Below, piece after piece: positions 1 through 9,113 of a stretch of DNA of 58,253 bases. The DNA is taken from positions 1 through 58,253 of the forward strand of contig JAUVXG010000008.1 in assembly GCA_030603685.1 (NCBI GenBank), in the 5' to 3' direction. Numbering within the stretch: the first letter of the stretch is position 1; every line of letters begins with the position of its first letter. Source of the DNA: Pleomorphomonas sp. (lineage in GTDB: Bacteria > Pseudomonadota > Alphaproteobacteria > Rhizobiales > Pleomorphomonadaceae). A program made the translations under genes and the position numbers. Below the pieces are notes generated by a model. The model made no database searches, had not been told where the DNA came from, and saw only the letters and a program-made list of their open reading frames with translations.

Positions 1-1
1 C

Positions 2-55
2 AAGGATGTCGACGGTGTCGAGTATACGCCCGACATCAAGCTCGGCGAGTGGTGA
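2..55 (+). CDS. C-terminal end of an upstream gene (partial)
   Basis: The first bases read as an open frame encoding 17 residues that end in KLGEW and a TGA at 53-55. The next gene's ATG lies one base after this stop, at 57, which is the tight packing expected of neighbours in one operon. Too little is visible to assign a family, and I do not recognise the tail. The main support is the clean stop/start junction; it could be chance because the fragment is short. Confidence 0.5.
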   Translation, partial: KDVDGVEYTPDIKLGEW

Positions 56-56
56 G

Positions 57-515
57 ATGAGCCTCGACAGCGTCAGGGCTTTCTTCGCTGAGAACGCGCC
101 CGACATCACCGTGATCGAGACCGAGGCCTCCTCGGCCACCGTCGCCGAGGCGGCTGCCGCCCATAATGTCGACCCGGCCCAGATCGCCAAGACCATATGC
201 CTCAGGGTCGGCGATCGGGCCATGTTGCTGCTGGCGGGCGGCACTGCCCGGCTCGACAATCGCAAGGCCAGGGATGCCTTTGGCGGCAAGGCGCGGATGC
301 TCGGTCTCGATGAGGTGGTCGAGCTGACCGGTCATCCGATCGGCGGCGTTTGCCCCTTCGGCCTCAAGTCGCCGCTTCCGATCTACTGCGACCAGTCACT
401 CCGCCGCTTCTCCGAAGTGCTGCCGGCGGCCGGCGCCACCAACGCTGCGGTTCGCATCGGCACCGAGAGATTGGCCGAACTCGTCGGCGCCAGTTGGGTC
501 GACGTCTGCCAGTGA
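57..515 (+). CDS. YbaK/ProX-type aminoacyl-tRNA deacylase domain protein
   Basis: A 152-residue single-domain protein of the YbaK/prolyl-tRNA-synthetase-associated family. Members hydrolyse mischarged aminoacyl-tRNA in the cytoplasm (Cys-tRNAPro or Ala-tRNAPro editing). The visible family features are the conserved lysine in IAKTI (about residue 45), the GGTARLDNRK block, and the glycine-rich GGVCPFG loop near residues 96-102. An in-frame ATG exists at 6, but that would overlap the preceding reading frame. ATG 57 gives the normal family length and sits one base after the upstream stop. A hairpin follows the stop, so it probably ends a transcript. The exact editing specificity cannot be told from sequence alone. 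Confidence 0.85.
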   Translation: MSLDSVRAFFAENAPDITVIETEASSATVAEAAAAHNVDPAQIAKTICLRVGDRAMLLLAGGTARLDNRKARDAFGGKARMLGLDEVVELTGHPIGGVCPFGLKSPLPIYCDQSLRRFSEVLPAAGATNAAVRIGTERLAELVGASWVDVCQ

Positions 516-526
516 AGGCAACAAGA

Positions 527-554
527 CCGGGGGCTCCCCCCCCCCGGCGCTTTT
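527..554 (+). terminator. Probable rho-independent terminator after the deacylase gene
   Basis: A 7-bp stem CCGGGGG (527-533) pairs with CCCCCGG (541-547) around a C-rich loop, followed by CGC and TTTT at 551-554. It lies 11 bases after the stop at 515. The run of C allows slipped pairings and the T tract is short, so termination may be partial. Confidence 0.55.
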
Positions 555-759
555 CTCCTCGCAAACGAGGCTTTCTTCACAACTCTGGCGGTGGCGGCAA
601 TGCATGCGATGCATGGCTGTTGCTCGCCCACTTTTTAATCATTTTATTTTCAAAGTACACTGTTTCTGTTAACCAGACTTTCACTCTAATACCCCGGCGT
701 CGGGCGGTTCGTGCTACGAGACCCATTCGAAACGCACGCGTCACTTATGGGTCGGTGCT
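555..759 (+). promoter_or_regulatory. AT-rich leader upstream of the exopolysaccharide operon
   Basis: This gap holds no convincing gene. Around 630-700 it is strikingly AT-rich (for example TTTTTAATCATTTTATTTTC near 631-650) compared with the GC-rich surroundings. This is the natural place for the promoter of the nine-gene operon beginning at 760. In Rhizobiales, EPS promoters often carry AT-rich targets for MucR/Ros zinc-finger regulators; that link is inference. I cannot pick out a reliable -35/-10 pair. Confidence 0.45.
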
Positions 760-2220
760 ATGAAAATCGTTGAGCCGGGATATCCGGGCGGCCGCGCGAG
801 CGAGGCCAGCCTAGCCGAAGATTTGCGCGTTCTCGCGCGGGCCTTCTCGTCACGCTGGCGGCTGATAGCGGGCATAGCTTCCCTGTTCATCCTCGCGGGT
901 TTCGTCTTCGTCTGGCTCACCCCAAAGACCTACACGTCCACCGTTTCCATCTTCATCGACCCCCGGGAACGCGGCCTCGTCGACCTCGGCGTGGCGCCGA
1001 CGGGCATGGGATCTTCGTCGCAAGGCGCCGATGGGGCGCTGGTCGACAGCCAGATGACAATTCTCACGTCCCGCTCGGTTCTCGGCAAACTGGTCGAGCG
1101 AGAGCGGCTCGACGCCGATCCGACCTTTGTTTCGGACGTGACGGGGCCGCTCGCCGAGTTGAGGAGAGCGGTCGCGACACTGCTTTACGCAGGAGACCGG
1201 AGCCGCGTCGATGACGTCTCTCCGTTCGACAAGGCGCTTGTCGGCTTGCAGAAAGCCGTGGAGGTCAAGCGCGTCGACAACACCTACGTTCTCGACGTCT
1301 CGGTGACCACCGGTTCGCCGACGGGTTCGGCGACGCTGGCGAACGCGCTCAGTGACATCTATCTCAGCGACGGCCAAAGCGTGGTTGACGACAGCGCGCG
1401 CGAGTCCGCCGCCAGTCTGGAAGCGCGCCTTGTCGAACTCGGCAGGATCACCGAAGAAGCCCAACAGGCTGTCGAGATCTATCGGCGGGAGAATGGACTG
1501 CTCGATACCGCCGGGGTTCCGCTGGCCGAGCGCCAGGTGGGCGAGCTGAACAGCCAACTCCTTGGCGCTTCGGTTGCTGCGGAGGCTGCCAAGGCTGCGC
1601 TGGACGCATTGCGAGAAAGCGGCGCAGGCGCGTCGGCGTCGGAACTTGCGAGCCAGCTTCGCATGGAGATCGGACAGGCACGGGCGGAGGAAAGCACCCT
1701 TACCGATACTTATGGTCCCCGTCACCCGCGGTTGATCCGCGCTCAGGAGCATCGAAGGGCTCTGGAGAAGGCTCTCGACGCCGAACTTGCCCGCGTCCTT
1801 GCCAAGGCGCAGGCCGACTATCGCGCCGCCGCCGCGCAGCAGGCCGCCCTTGAAGGCATGCTTGCCAGGGCGCAGGAAAAACTCGCCCATTCCAACGCGG
1901 CGTCGGTGAAGCTCAGGGAGCTCGAGCAGGCCGCAAAGCAAAACCGCGAGCTTTTCGACAGCTTTTCCACCAAGGCCAAGCAGGCCCGCGAGCAGATATC
2001 GCTACCGGCGACGACGGCGCGCGTCATATCGCCCGCCCGGCCCGCAACCAGGCCGACCGCGCCCAGGGCCAAGTTGATACTCGCGGCCAGCGCTTTTCTC
2101 GGCTGCGTCGTCGGCTTCGGAACGGCGTGGATCCTTTATCTTCTCATCGGCCCTCCGAAACGACGGCGCAGGGTTTTCCTCCAACCATTGCGAAAGCGGC
2201 CTCTTGCCGCTGCCGAATAG
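760..2220 (+). CDS. Wzz/GumC-like polysaccharide chain-length and export protein, no kinase domain
   Basis: A 486-residue inner-membrane polysaccharide co-polymerase, which controls chain length in Wzx/Wzy-dependent export. The first membrane helix is near residues 34-56 and is followed by the Wzz signature region ([15 protein letters not shown]). A long Ala/Glu-rich, probably coiled-coil, periplasmic segment covers about residues 210-410. A proline-rich stretch ([11 protein letters not shown]) and a second membrane helix near 440-465 complete the fold. Only about 20 mostly basic residues follow, so the C-terminal tyrosine autokinase of the ExoP/Wzc type is absent. It is the first gene of the EPS operon, with 26 bp to the next gene. 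No outer-membrane exporter (Wza/GumB type) is visible in the window. Confidence 0.9.
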   Translation: MKIVEPGYPGGRASEASLAEDLRVLARAFSSRWRLIAGIASLFILAGFVFVWLTPKTYTSTVSIFIDPRERGLVDLGVAPTGMGSSSQGADGALVDSQMTILTSRSVLGKLVERERLDADPTFVSDVTGPLAELRRAVATLLYAGDRSRVDDVSPFDKALVGLQKAVEVKRVDNTYVLDVSVTTGSPTGSATLANALSDIYLSDGQSVVDDSARESAASLEARLVELGRITEEAQQAVEIYRRENGLLDTAGVPLAERQVGELNSQLLGASVAAEAAKAALDALRESGAGASASELASQLRMEIGQARAEESTLTDTYGPRHPRLIRAQEHRRALEKALDAELARVLAKAQADYRAAAAQQAALEGMLARAQEKLAHSNAASVKLRELEQAAKQNRELFDSFSTKAKQAREQISLPATTARVISPARPATRPTAPRAKLILAASAFLGCVVGFGTAWILYLLIGPPKRRRRVFLQPLRKRPLAAAE

Positions 2221-2246
2221 CTCGCCAGCAAGGTCAAGGCAGACAA

Positions 2247-3227
2247 ATGCACTCATCTTGTCAGAAGACGATTCTCGTCACCGGCGGGGCTGGATTCCTG
2301 GGTAGCCATCTTTGCGATCGCCTGCTCCGAGAGGGGCACAAGGTCATAAGCCTCGATAACTTCCACACCGGCAGCCGTCTGAATCACCGACACCAAGCGT
2401 CGAATCCGGACTTCGAACTGATCGAGGCTGACGTCGCCGATCCACTGCCCGACCTGCGCATCGACGAGATCTATCACCTCGCCTGCCCCGCATCGCCCCC
2501 GCACTACCAGGAAAGCCCTGTCACCACGCTCAGGACCAGCCTCCTGGGCACTCTCAACGCATTGAACCTCGCCATGCAGACCGGGGCCAGGATCCTGCTC
2601 GCCTCGACCAGCGAGGTCTATGGAGATCCGTTGGTCCATCCACAACGGGAGGACTATTGGGGCAACGTCAACTCTTTCGGCGAGCGCGCCTGCTACGACG
2701 AGGGCAAGCGAGCCGCCGAGGCTCTGTTCCACGCTCATGCGGCAGAAAGGGGCGTCGACATCCGCATCGCCCGCATCTTCAATACCTACGGGCCTCGCAT
2801 GCAGCCCGATGACGGCAGAGTGGTGTCCAACTTTGTCGTCGAGGCGCTGCAAGGCCTGCCGATCACCATCTATGGCGACGGATCGCAGACGCGGTCCTTC
2901 TGCTACGTCGACGATCTCGTCGAGGGACTTGTGCGCTTGATGGCAAGTGATGTCCGGACCCCCGTCAATCTCGGCAATCCCGGCGAGTTCAGCGTGTCGG
3001 AGCTTGCCGCCATGGTCGTCGCGATGACCGGCTCGCAGTCGTCGATCAGCCATCTGCCGCTGCCATCCGACGATCCGCGTCGTCGGCGCCCGGATATCTC
3101 CAAGGCCCAGCTTCTGCTCGATTGGAAGCCGGCTTTCTCTCTGGAAGCCGGCCTTGGGCCAACCATCGCCTATTTCCGCGACGTCGTGTCGAGCCAGGAT
3201 CGCCCCTCCCTTCAACCGGTTGCCTGA
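2247..3227 (+). CDS. UDP-glucuronate decarboxylase (UDP-xylose synthase), NAD-dependent
   Basis: A 326-residue extended short-chain dehydrogenase/epimerase. The family oxidises UDP-glucuronate, decarboxylates it and re-reduces it to UDP-xylose in the cytosol. The sequence shows the NAD-binding GGAGFLG (13-19), the TSEVYG strand with the catalytic Thr/Ser, and the YxxxK pair at Y150 and K154. The NTYGPRM and [10 protein letters not shown] blocks are typical of this subgroup rather than of GalE. The start is ATG 2247; the frame runs further upstream only by overlapping the Wzz gene. The neighbouring GH10 enzyme supports a xylose-containing polymer. A related epimerase acting on another UDP-hexuronate cannot be fully excluded. 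Confidence 0.88.
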   Translation: MHSSCQKTILVTGGAGFLGSHLCDRLLREGHKVISLDNFHTGSRLNHRHQASNPDFELIEADVADPLPDLRIDEIYHLACPASPPHYQESPVTTLRTSLLGTLNALNLAMQTGARILLASTSEVYGDPLVHPQREDYWGNVNSFGERACYDEGKRAAEALFHAHAAERGVDIRIARIFNTYGPRMQPDDGRVVSNFVVEALQGLPITIYGDGSQTRSFCYVDDLVEGLVRLMASDVRTPVNLGNPGEFSVSELAAMVVAMTGSQSSISHLPLPSDDPRRRRPDISKAQLLLDWKPAFSLEAGLGPTIAYFRDVVSSQDRPSLQPVA

Positions 3228-3228
3228 G

Positions 3229-4326
3229 ATGTCGTTCAATCGTCGCTCGCTGCTGGCCGCTTGCGCAGGACTGCCGTTCGCCACATCGGCGTTCGCTTCG
3301 GCGCGACAGGTCGGGCTCGGCGAACTGGCTGCCCGGTCGGGTCGCTATTTCGGCTCGGCGGTGACGCGCGACGATGTTTCCGATGCCGGCCCTCACATTC
3401 GCCTCTTCGACGGGGAATGCTCGGTGTGGGTGCCGAGCTGGCAGATGAAATGGGGCGCGCTGGTCCCAACCCTGGGCGAGACGCCGGACTACCGGAACTG
3501 CGATACCATCGTCGCTAGCGCGGCCAAGCGCGACAAGCGGTTGCGCGGCCATGCGCTGATCTGGCACGAACACTTGCCCGCCGGCGCCGAGCGCTTGTCG
3601 ACAGCGGCGGACTGGCGACGCTTCGTGGCGCCGCACATCACGGCCGTGGCAGGCCGCTATCGTGATGCGATCTTCGAATGGGACGTGGTCAACGAGGCGA
3701 TCGAACCGTATGACGACGGCGCCGATCTCATGCGGCGTTCGCCATTCTACGCCATGCTCGGTCCGGACTATGTCGCCGAGGCTTTCCGTCTTGCCGCCGA
3801 GGCGGCGCCGTCGGCGCGGCTCTACCTCAATGACGACCATCTTTACTACGCCGAGGATTGGCAGGAGCGGCGGCGCACGGGCATGCTTCGGTTGCTCGAC
3901 CGGCTGGTCAAGGCCAAAGTTCCCATCCACGGCCTCGGCATGCAATGCCACCTCGACACGCGGCTTCGTTTCGACGAGCGTATTTTCCGCCGCTTCCTAG
4001 GGCAAATCGAAGACCTTGGCCTGACACTCAGCATCACCGAGCTGGACGTCACCGAAGCGCCGAACGCGGGCGACCGATCGATGGCTCAGCGCCGGCTTCG
4101 CGCCGCTGCCGAAGCCGGGAAGGTGCTTTCGGTGGCTCTCGACAGTCCGGCCCTCGCAGGCGTGGTGACCTGGGGGCTATCCGACGACGACAGCTGGCTT
4201 CGCAACCGCGGGGCCGACATGGCCGACAATCAGGGGCTGCCTTACGACGACGCCTATCGCCCGACACCACTGCGAGACGCGCTCGCTTCGCGCTTTGCTT
4301 CGACCCGAACCCGGCATCCGACATGA
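3229..4326 (+). CDS. Tat-exported GH10 endo-beta-1,4-xylanase-like glycoside hydrolase
   Basis: A 365-residue GH10 protein. The N-terminus NRRSLLAACAG followed by a hydrophobic stretch ending in AFASA looks like a Tat signal peptide, so the enzyme should act in the periplasm or outside. GH10 landmarks are GHALIWHEHLP (107-117), the acid/base glutamate E156 in WDVVNEA, the nucleophile E271 in ITELDVTE, and a conserved TWGLSDDDSW near the C-terminus. Both catalytic glutamates are present. The gene starts one base after the UDP-xylose synthase stop and its own stop overlaps the next start (ATGA). This places it inside the EPS operon, so it probably trims or releases the polymer rather than feeding on plant xylan. 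Confidence 0.9.
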   Translation: MSFNRRSLLAACAGLPFATSAFASARQVGLGELAARSGRYFGSAVTRDDVSDAGPHIRLFDGECSVWVPSWQMKWGALVPTLGETPDYRNCDTIVASAAKRDKRLRGHALIWHEHLPAGAERLSTAADWRRFVAPHITAVAGRYRDAIFEWDVVNEAIEPYDDGADLMRRSPFYAMLGPDYVAEAFRLAAEAAPSARLYLNDDHLYYAEDWQERRRTGMLRLLDRLVKAKVPIHGLGMQCHLDTRLRFDERIFRRFLGQIEDLGLTLSITELDVTEAPNAGDRSMAQRRLRAAAEAGKVLSVALDSPALAGVVTWGLSDDDSWLRNRGADMADNQGLPYDDAYRPTPLRDALASRFASTRTRHPT

Positions 4327-4985
4327 CCGACCTCATCGACGACAAACCCGATCTTGCCGAGGCTGTCCGCCCCGCCGCCGTCCAGTCCTGGATGAAACGC
4401 GCCTTCGACATTCTGGGTGCCGCCGGTGGCCTGATCCTGCTGGCGCCATTGCTGGTGTTCGTCGCTGTGCTGATCCGGCTCGACAGCCGCGGCCCGATCC
4501 TGTTTCCCCAGGATCGCCATGGCCTTGGTGGGAGAATCTTCCGCATCTACAAGTTCCGGACGATGACGGCGACGGCAAGCCGCGAAGCCTTCCGTCAGGC
4601 GACTGTCGGCGATGCGCGCATCACTCGCCTGGGCAACATGCTCCGCCGGACCAGCATCGACGAGTTGCCGCAGCTCTTCAACGTTCTCAAGGGGGACATG
4701 TCGTTGATCGGCCCGCGTCCGCATCCGCTGGCGCTCGACGAGCAGTATCGCAAGACCATTCCCGGTTACATGACCCGCTACGCGGTTCGGCCCGGCATGA
4801 GCGGCCTGGCCCAGGTGACCGGCCATCGCGGACCGACGCCGACGCACGAGTCCATGGTCGCCCGCGTCTCACAGGATCTCCGCTACATCGAAGCCTGGAC
4901 CTTCGGTCTCGATCTACGCATTCTGCTGGCGACGGTCCTGCCTTGGTCGTCGCTGAGGAAGCCGGAGGTGCGCAGTGACAGGTAA
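4323..4985 (+). CDS. ExoY-type undecaprenyl-phosphate sugar phosphotransferase
   Basis: A 220-residue bacterial sugar transferase (monotopic phosphoglycosyl transferase) that loads the first sugar phosphate onto undecaprenyl phosphate at the inner membrane. One hydrophobic helix lies at about residues 28-51 and is followed by the catalytic domain. That domain has KFRTM (77-81), the Asp-Glu dyad D113-E114 in SIDELPQL, and SLIGPRP (127-133). The multi-helix N-terminal part of WbaP/GumD-type enzymes is missing, so this is the short ExoY form. The ATG overlaps the GH10 stop by four bases. The long frame upstream is the shadow of GH10 in another frame. The sugar it transfers cannot be read from sequence. 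Confidence 0.92.
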   Translation: MTDLIDDKPDLAEAVRPAAVQSWMKRAFDILGAAGGLILLAPLLVFVAVLIRLDSRGPILFPQDRHGLGGRIFRIYKFRTMTATASREAFRQATVGDARITRLGNMLRRTSIDELPQLFNVLKGDMSLIGPRPHPLALDEQYRKTIPGYMTRYAVRPGMSGLAQVTGHRGPTPTHESMVARVSQDLRYIEAWTFGLDLRILLATVLPWSSLRKPEVRSDR

Positions 4986-5685
4986 GCGCGGCGCGGCTCG
5001 GTTCGAGTTGATCGTCGGCGTTCACGATCTCTCGGAGGAACCTGATGCTCGGGGCGATGAGCTGAAATCGTGGGTGCCGTTCTCGGCCGCGAGGCCACTG
5101 CTCGATGAGCTCGTCGAGACGAGCCGAGAAGCCGGAACACGGCTGAGGATCACCAGCGATGACGCCTTTCGCTCGGACGTCGACCTTTTGGCCCCCTGGC
5201 TGGTGACGCATGGTATTGCCGGCTCGTTTTTTGTTCTCACGCGCTTTCTTGGTCGTCCTGGCCGCTTAACGGCCAACGACGTTCGCGGTCTCGCCGACCT
5301 CGGCATGGAAATCGGCGTTCATGGCGCCGATCATCTCGACTGGACGGCGATATCGGAGCGGGAGTTCCTCGACGACGTGACGGAGGGACGGGCGATCCTG
5401 GAAGGAATCCTTGGGCGGCCGGTCGACGTGGTGGCGCCGCCTTTCGGCCGCTTCGACGCCCGCATACTCCATCACTTGTTCGCCATGGGCTTTCGGGAGG
5501 TGCATACCTGCCGGCCGGGCCTCGCCCTGACGTCGGTGGCGATCAAGCCGCGCAACATGCTGAAGGCTGGAAACGAGGCAGCGTTGCGCGCCGTCGGTGG
5601 CCGCCGGGGCAACTGGTCCGACGCAGCCCGCTGCCGGCTGCGCCCCCTGTCGGTTCGGCTGAAAACCCTTGCCGGTCTGCCATGA
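4975..5685 (+). CDS. Polysaccharide deacetylase (NodB homology domain)
   Basis: A 236-residue NodB/CE4-like protein. The metal-binding set is recognisable: SDDAF with D62-D63 (consensus TFDDG), then H116 and H120 in GVHGADH (consensus SHTxxH-like), and PPFGRFD matching the family's third motif. No signal peptide is visible, so it may act in the cytoplasm on lipid-linked precursors or at the inner face of the membrane. The start is GTG 4975, overlapping the sugar transferase by 11 bases. The next gene overlaps its stop (ATGA at 5682). In an EPS operon, N- or O-deacetylation of a repeat unit is the likely job, but the substrate is unknown. Confidence 0.8.
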   Translation: MTGKRGAARFELIVGVHDLSEEPDARGDELKSWVPFSAARPLLDELVETSREAGTRLRITSDDAFRSDVDLLAPWLVTHGIAGSFFVLTRFLGRPGRLTANDVRGLADLGMEIGVHGADHLDWTAISEREFLDDVTEGRAILEGILGRPVDVVAPPFGRFDARILHHLFAMGFREVHTCRPGLALTSVAIKPRNMLKAGNEAALRAVGGRRGNWSDAARCRLRPLSVRLKTLAGLP

Positions 5686-6926
5686 AGCGCGCCGTTCTTC
5701 TTTCCCTCGTCGATCAGGCCCTGAACAGCGCTTTCAACCTGCTGCTGAACCTTGCCTTCATCGCCTTCGCGACCCCCGATGAGTTCGGCCGCTTCGCCTT
5801 TCTGCTCGCCGGCAGCTTCTTTGCCGCCTCGGCGCAGAATGCGCTCATCGTCATGCCGCTCAACTACCTCCTCCCCGGACGGGAGCGGGAAGACGCCGAT
5901 GCGGCCCTGTCGATGCTTACTTCTGCCAATCTGGCGCTTCTGTTGCTGGTATTACCGGCCAGTTTCGGTTTGGCCGCGGTGATCGGTGCCGACTTGTCGC
6001 TGTCCCTGGCAGCGATCGCCTACTTCGGCACGCTGATGATCCGCGAGTACGTTCGCAATCTCATGGTCGTGAAGGGAAGCGTCCACCTTACGCTCATCTA
6101 CGATGCGATCGCGCTGGCAGCGACAGTAGCGTTCGCCCTTGCCTTCTGGCAGGTCCTGCCGCCGGCCACGGCCACTCTTGCCGCCCTGTCCGCCGGGAAC
6201 GGCATGTCCTTTGTCTGCTGCCGTTTCGACCTGAAGACCGATTTCGGCAGCTTTCCGTCCCATATCTCCGCCTATCGAGGCGTCTGGAAGGATACCCGCT
6301 GGGCCTTGCAGGGAGCACTCCAGAACGAGGTCATGGCGCGCAGCCATGTCTTCCTGGTGGAACGGATGCGCGACGCTGCGGCGCTTGGCATGCTCAACGC
6401 CGGTCGGGTCGGTGTGTCTCCGCTATTGCTGGTTGGAACGGCCTGGTGCCGGGTCGCCCGGCCACGCATGGTGGAGGAACTGGCACGGGGTGAGATTTCT
6501 GCGGTGCTGCGGCTGCTTCGCTCCGGCATGGCGATCATAGCCGCCGCCGCGATCCTCTATGGCCTGTTCCTCTGGTTGGCCTGGCCGTATATCGACGCCT
6601 ACGCCTTTCGTGACCGTTACGGCGATATGGCCGGCACTCTCGTCTGCTGGTGGCTTTATGCCCTGGTCGTTGGCCAGACCTCGGTCATGGCGGCGTTGAT
6701 GGAGGCCCGCCGCAAGTTCCGTGTCCTGGCCATCGTCGGTTTTGTCGGTGCGGTCGTGGCGCCGCTTCTGGTGTTTGGGCTGTTGTCCGTGGGGCTCGAT
6801 GCGTCCGTCGCCGCGCTTGGCTTAGCCGGCGTGGCATTTCTCGAGTTCCTGATTTTCGGTGCCCTGACCATGCGGGACCTGTGGCCGGCTTCCGCCGATC
6901 CGAGACGAAAAGGCGGTGCCTCGTGA
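5682..6926 (+). CDS. Wzx-like polysaccharide flippase (MOP superfamily)
   Basis: A 414-residue, very hydrophobic protein with about 12 predicted membrane helices spread over its length, as in Wzx/RfbX flippases that move undecaprenyl-linked repeat units across the inner membrane. An early N-terminal pattern (VDQALNSAFNLLLNLAFIAFA) fits the first helix of the family. The function rests mostly on topology, length and context between an initiating sugar transferase and a polymerase. Both ends overlap neighbours by four bases. Primary sequence conservation in this family is low, so confidence in the exact role is moderate. Confidence 0.8.
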   Translation: MKRAVLLSLVDQALNSAFNLLLNLAFIAFATPDEFGRFAFLLAGSFFAASAQNALIVMPLNYLLPGREREDADAALSMLTSANLALLLLVLPASFGLAAVIGADLSLSLAAIAYFGTLMIREYVRNLMVVKGSVHLTLIYDAIALAATVAFALAFWQVLPPATATLAALSAGNGMSFVCCRFDLKTDFGSFPSHISAYRGVWKDTRWALQGALQNEVMARSHVFLVERMRDAAALGMLNAGRVGVSPLLLVGTAWCRVARPRMVEELARGEISAVLRLLRSGMAIIAAAAILYGLFLWLAWPYIDAYAFRDRYGDMAGTLVCWWLYALVVGQTSVMAALMEARRKFRVLAIVGFVGAVVAPLLVFGLLSVGLDASVAALGLAGVAFLEFLIFGALTMRDLWPASADPRRKGGAS

Positions 6927-8203
6927 GCGACGCCATTATCCCCCGCAGCATCGGACAAGGATATCGTGGTCGGCTCGCCGCGCTGCTGCCGGCGATGAAT
7001 CTCGCCTACTTCATGTTGATCTGGCCGCTGGTCTACGCCCGTGGCTACGTGCCGGCGGATCTGTCATCCGGCCCGGTGGCCGAGGCACAGCCGGCACTCC
7101 TCAATCGCCTTTTCTTTCCCGGCTTGACCGCTCTCGCGGTGATCCTTCTGATCGCAGAGCGTCATCGCCTCGGCCGGTTCCGGCTGTTCGGCTCGTTCCT
7201 GCTGATCGCCTTCTTCGGCTATCTGGCGCTCACGGCCACCTGGGCGCTGGTGCCGGCGACGACGCTGACCCGGCTTTCACTCTACATACTCCTGATTGTC
7301 AGCATGATACCGGCCGTCTTGCTTGCCGATGGCATGGACGACATCCTGAGACCGATGTTCTGGGTAACCGTGGCCGCCGTTGTCGTGAACGTCGCCTCGG
7401 TCGCCGTTGTCCACACGACCTCGATTGGGTTTCCGGGCATCTACACCCACAAGAACACGCTTGGTGCCAACGCCACCATCGCCGGGCTGTTTGCAATCTA
7501 CGCCATGACGCGCGCCGATCATCGGATCCGGATGGCAGGATTCCTTTGCCTGCCGGCGATCCTCGGCTTGCTTCTGATCAGTCAGTCCAAGACGTCGCTC
7601 GGCTTGCTGCTGCTGGTCCCTCCGGCAGCCATTCTCGCCGTCGCGACGCGCCGTCTCCTCCGGATTGCGCTGCCGATCCTCATGGTTGTGCTGACCATTC
7701 CCGCCGCCTTCCTCGTCGGCGGCGGAGCGCCCGGCTTCGACTATCGCGACGTGTCGCGCGTGGTGAGTGGCGACCCGACTTTCACCGGCCGCACCGATCT
7801 CTGGAAGTTCTCGGCCGGTCAGATCGCCGAACGGCCATTGGCTGGCTGGGGATTCCAGTCGTTCTGGGGTATTGGGTCGGCCTCGCCGGCGACGAAGATG
7901 ACCGACACCTTCATCGCCCGCGCCCCCCATTCCCATAACGGCTACATCGACATGGCGCTTGAGGGAGGGCTGATCGCCATCTCCCTGTTTCTCGTCATCA
8001 TTCTGATGATCGCTTGGTGGATCGATCGTCTGGTCGACCGGAATGCCGGCGCAGGCTTCCTGATGACGTCATGTCTTCTATACACGTTGTGGCAGAACCT
8101 ATTCGAGACCGATTGGCTGCATGGCCTGACCACCTCGAACGTTCTCCTGCTGCTGATGATGCTGTCGGCCGTGACGTTGCGCAACGGGAGGGCGCTGACT
8201 TGA
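6923..8203 (+). CDS. Wzy/ExoQ-like polysaccharide polymerase (O-antigen ligase family)
   Basis: A 426-residue membrane protein with 10-12 hydrophobic segments and a larger periplasmic loop. Recognisable Wzy/WaaL-family elements are the THKNTLGA block, the FTGRTDLW and GWGFQSFWG segments, and the APHSHNGYIDMALEGG motif. The H-S-H-N pattern is typical of ExoQ/Wzy polymerases. It would join repeat units on the periplasmic side. I take GTG 6923 as the start because it overlaps the flippase stop (GTGA); the frame extends further upstream only by antagonising the flippase gene. The alternative is a surface-polymer ligase, but the EPS context favours polymerase. Confidence 0.85.
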   Translation: MSDAIIPRSIGQGYRGRLAALLPAMNLAYFMLIWPLVYARGYVPADLSSGPVAEAQPALLNRLFFPGLTALAVILLIAERHRLGRFRLFGSFLLIAFFGYLALTATWALVPATTLTRLSLYILLIVSMIPAVLLADGMDDILRPMFWVTVAAVVVNVASVAVVHTTSIGFPGIYTHKNTLGANATIAGLFAIYAMTRADHRIRMAGFLCLPAILGLLLISQSKTSLGLLLLVPPAAILAVATRRLLRIALPILMVVLTIPAAFLVGGGAPGFDYRDVSRVVSGDPTFTGRTDLWKFSAGQIAERPLAGWGFQSFWGIGSASPATKMTDTFIARAPHSHNGYIDMALEGGLIAISLFLVIILMIAWWIDRLVDRNAGAGFLMTSCLLYTLWQNLFETDWLHGLTTSNVLLLLMMLSAVTLRNGRALT

Positions 8204-9087
8204 TCTCCGTTCTCATCGCCAGCATGGGGCGTCCTTTCCTGTTGTCCACGCTCGAAAGCATCGCCAAGGCGCGCGTTCCCAAGGGCGAAACCGTCGAAGT
8301 GATCATCGCCGACGACACGCGCGATGGCGCGGTGGTCCGGCTTCTTGCCGGTTGGAATACCGGTTTGCCGATTTGCATCCTTCCCGTCGGTGCCGGCAAC
8401 GTCTCGCATGCCCGAAATGCCTGCCTGGACGCGGCGGCCGGCGACTGGCTCGTATTCGTCGACGACGACGAGACGGTCGAACCTGACTGGCTGGAGGGGC
8501 ACCTTTCCGCCGCCCGAGACTTTGCCGCCGACGCCGTGTTCGGCCCGGTCTTTCCACGCTATCCCGAGGGAACGCCGGCCTGGTTCGTCGCCGCCGATCC
8601 GCTCTTCCAGGACTGGAAGTGGAACGAAGATGGCCGTCAGCATCCGAACGGTCGCACCGGCAATACGCTGATCCGGCGTTCGGCGCTCGGCGACCTGCGC
8701 TTCGATCCGGCCTTCGGCCGAACTGGCGGCGAGGATCATGATTTCTTTCTGCGCTTTGCCGCTGAGGGCCGTCGCATGGTGGTGACCAATCGGGCACGGG
8801 CCTACGAGGAGATCCCTCCCGAGCGGGCAACGACGGCCTATGCCCTTCGCCGCGCCGTACGGGGCGGGCAGATCTATGCCGAGACGCGGCTCAGGGATAG
8901 CGGCAGAGGCGCCGTGATTGCTTTCACCCTCGATGCGCTCGTCAAAGTCGCCGTGGGGGGCGGCCTCTGGGGGGCGATCCGGCTGGTCGACAGGCCACGG
9001 GCGTTCCGCTACGCAAAGCGAACAGCCACCAATATCGGCAAGCTCAAGGGCGTCATCGGCTCGCGACCGATGGCGGCATGGGGATGA
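8200..9087 (+). CDS. Family 2 glycosyltransferase
   Basis: A 295-residue GT-A fold enzyme that should add a sugar to the lipid-linked repeat unit in the cytoplasm. It begins with the nucleotide-binding strand ISVLIASMGRP. The sugar-nucleotide/metal site is VFVDDDE (D88-D90), and GGEDHDFFLR near residue 185 provides the acceptor-side ED motif. The only start that keeps the first beta strand without invading the previous gene is TTG 8200, which overlaps the polymerase stop as TTGA. The first in-frame ATG, at 8224, would remove that strand. Donor sugar unknown. Confidence 0.85.
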   Translation: MISVLIASMGRPFLLSTLESIAKARVPKGETVEVIIADDTRDGAVVRLLAGWNTGLPICILPVGAGNVSHARNACLDAAAGDWLVFVDDDETVEPDWLEGHLSAARDFAADAVFGPVFPRYPEGTPAWFVAADPLFQDWKWNEDGRQHPNGRTGNTLIRRSALGDLRFDPAFGRTGGEDHDFFLRFAAEGRRMVVTNRARAYEEIPPERATTAYALRRAVRGGQIYAETRLRDSGRGAVIAFTLDALVKVAVGGGLWGAIRLVDRPRAFRYAKRTATNIGKLKGVIGSRPMAAWG

Positions 9088-9113
9088 GTGCTGAAGCAAC
9101 CGAAGGAGTGGCA

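Noticed and set aside
850-1941. A 363-codon open frame opposite the Wzz-like gene
   Set aside because: High-GC codon bias opens the antisense frame. The product is Arg/Gly-rich with no domain, and the opposite strand encodes a clear family member.
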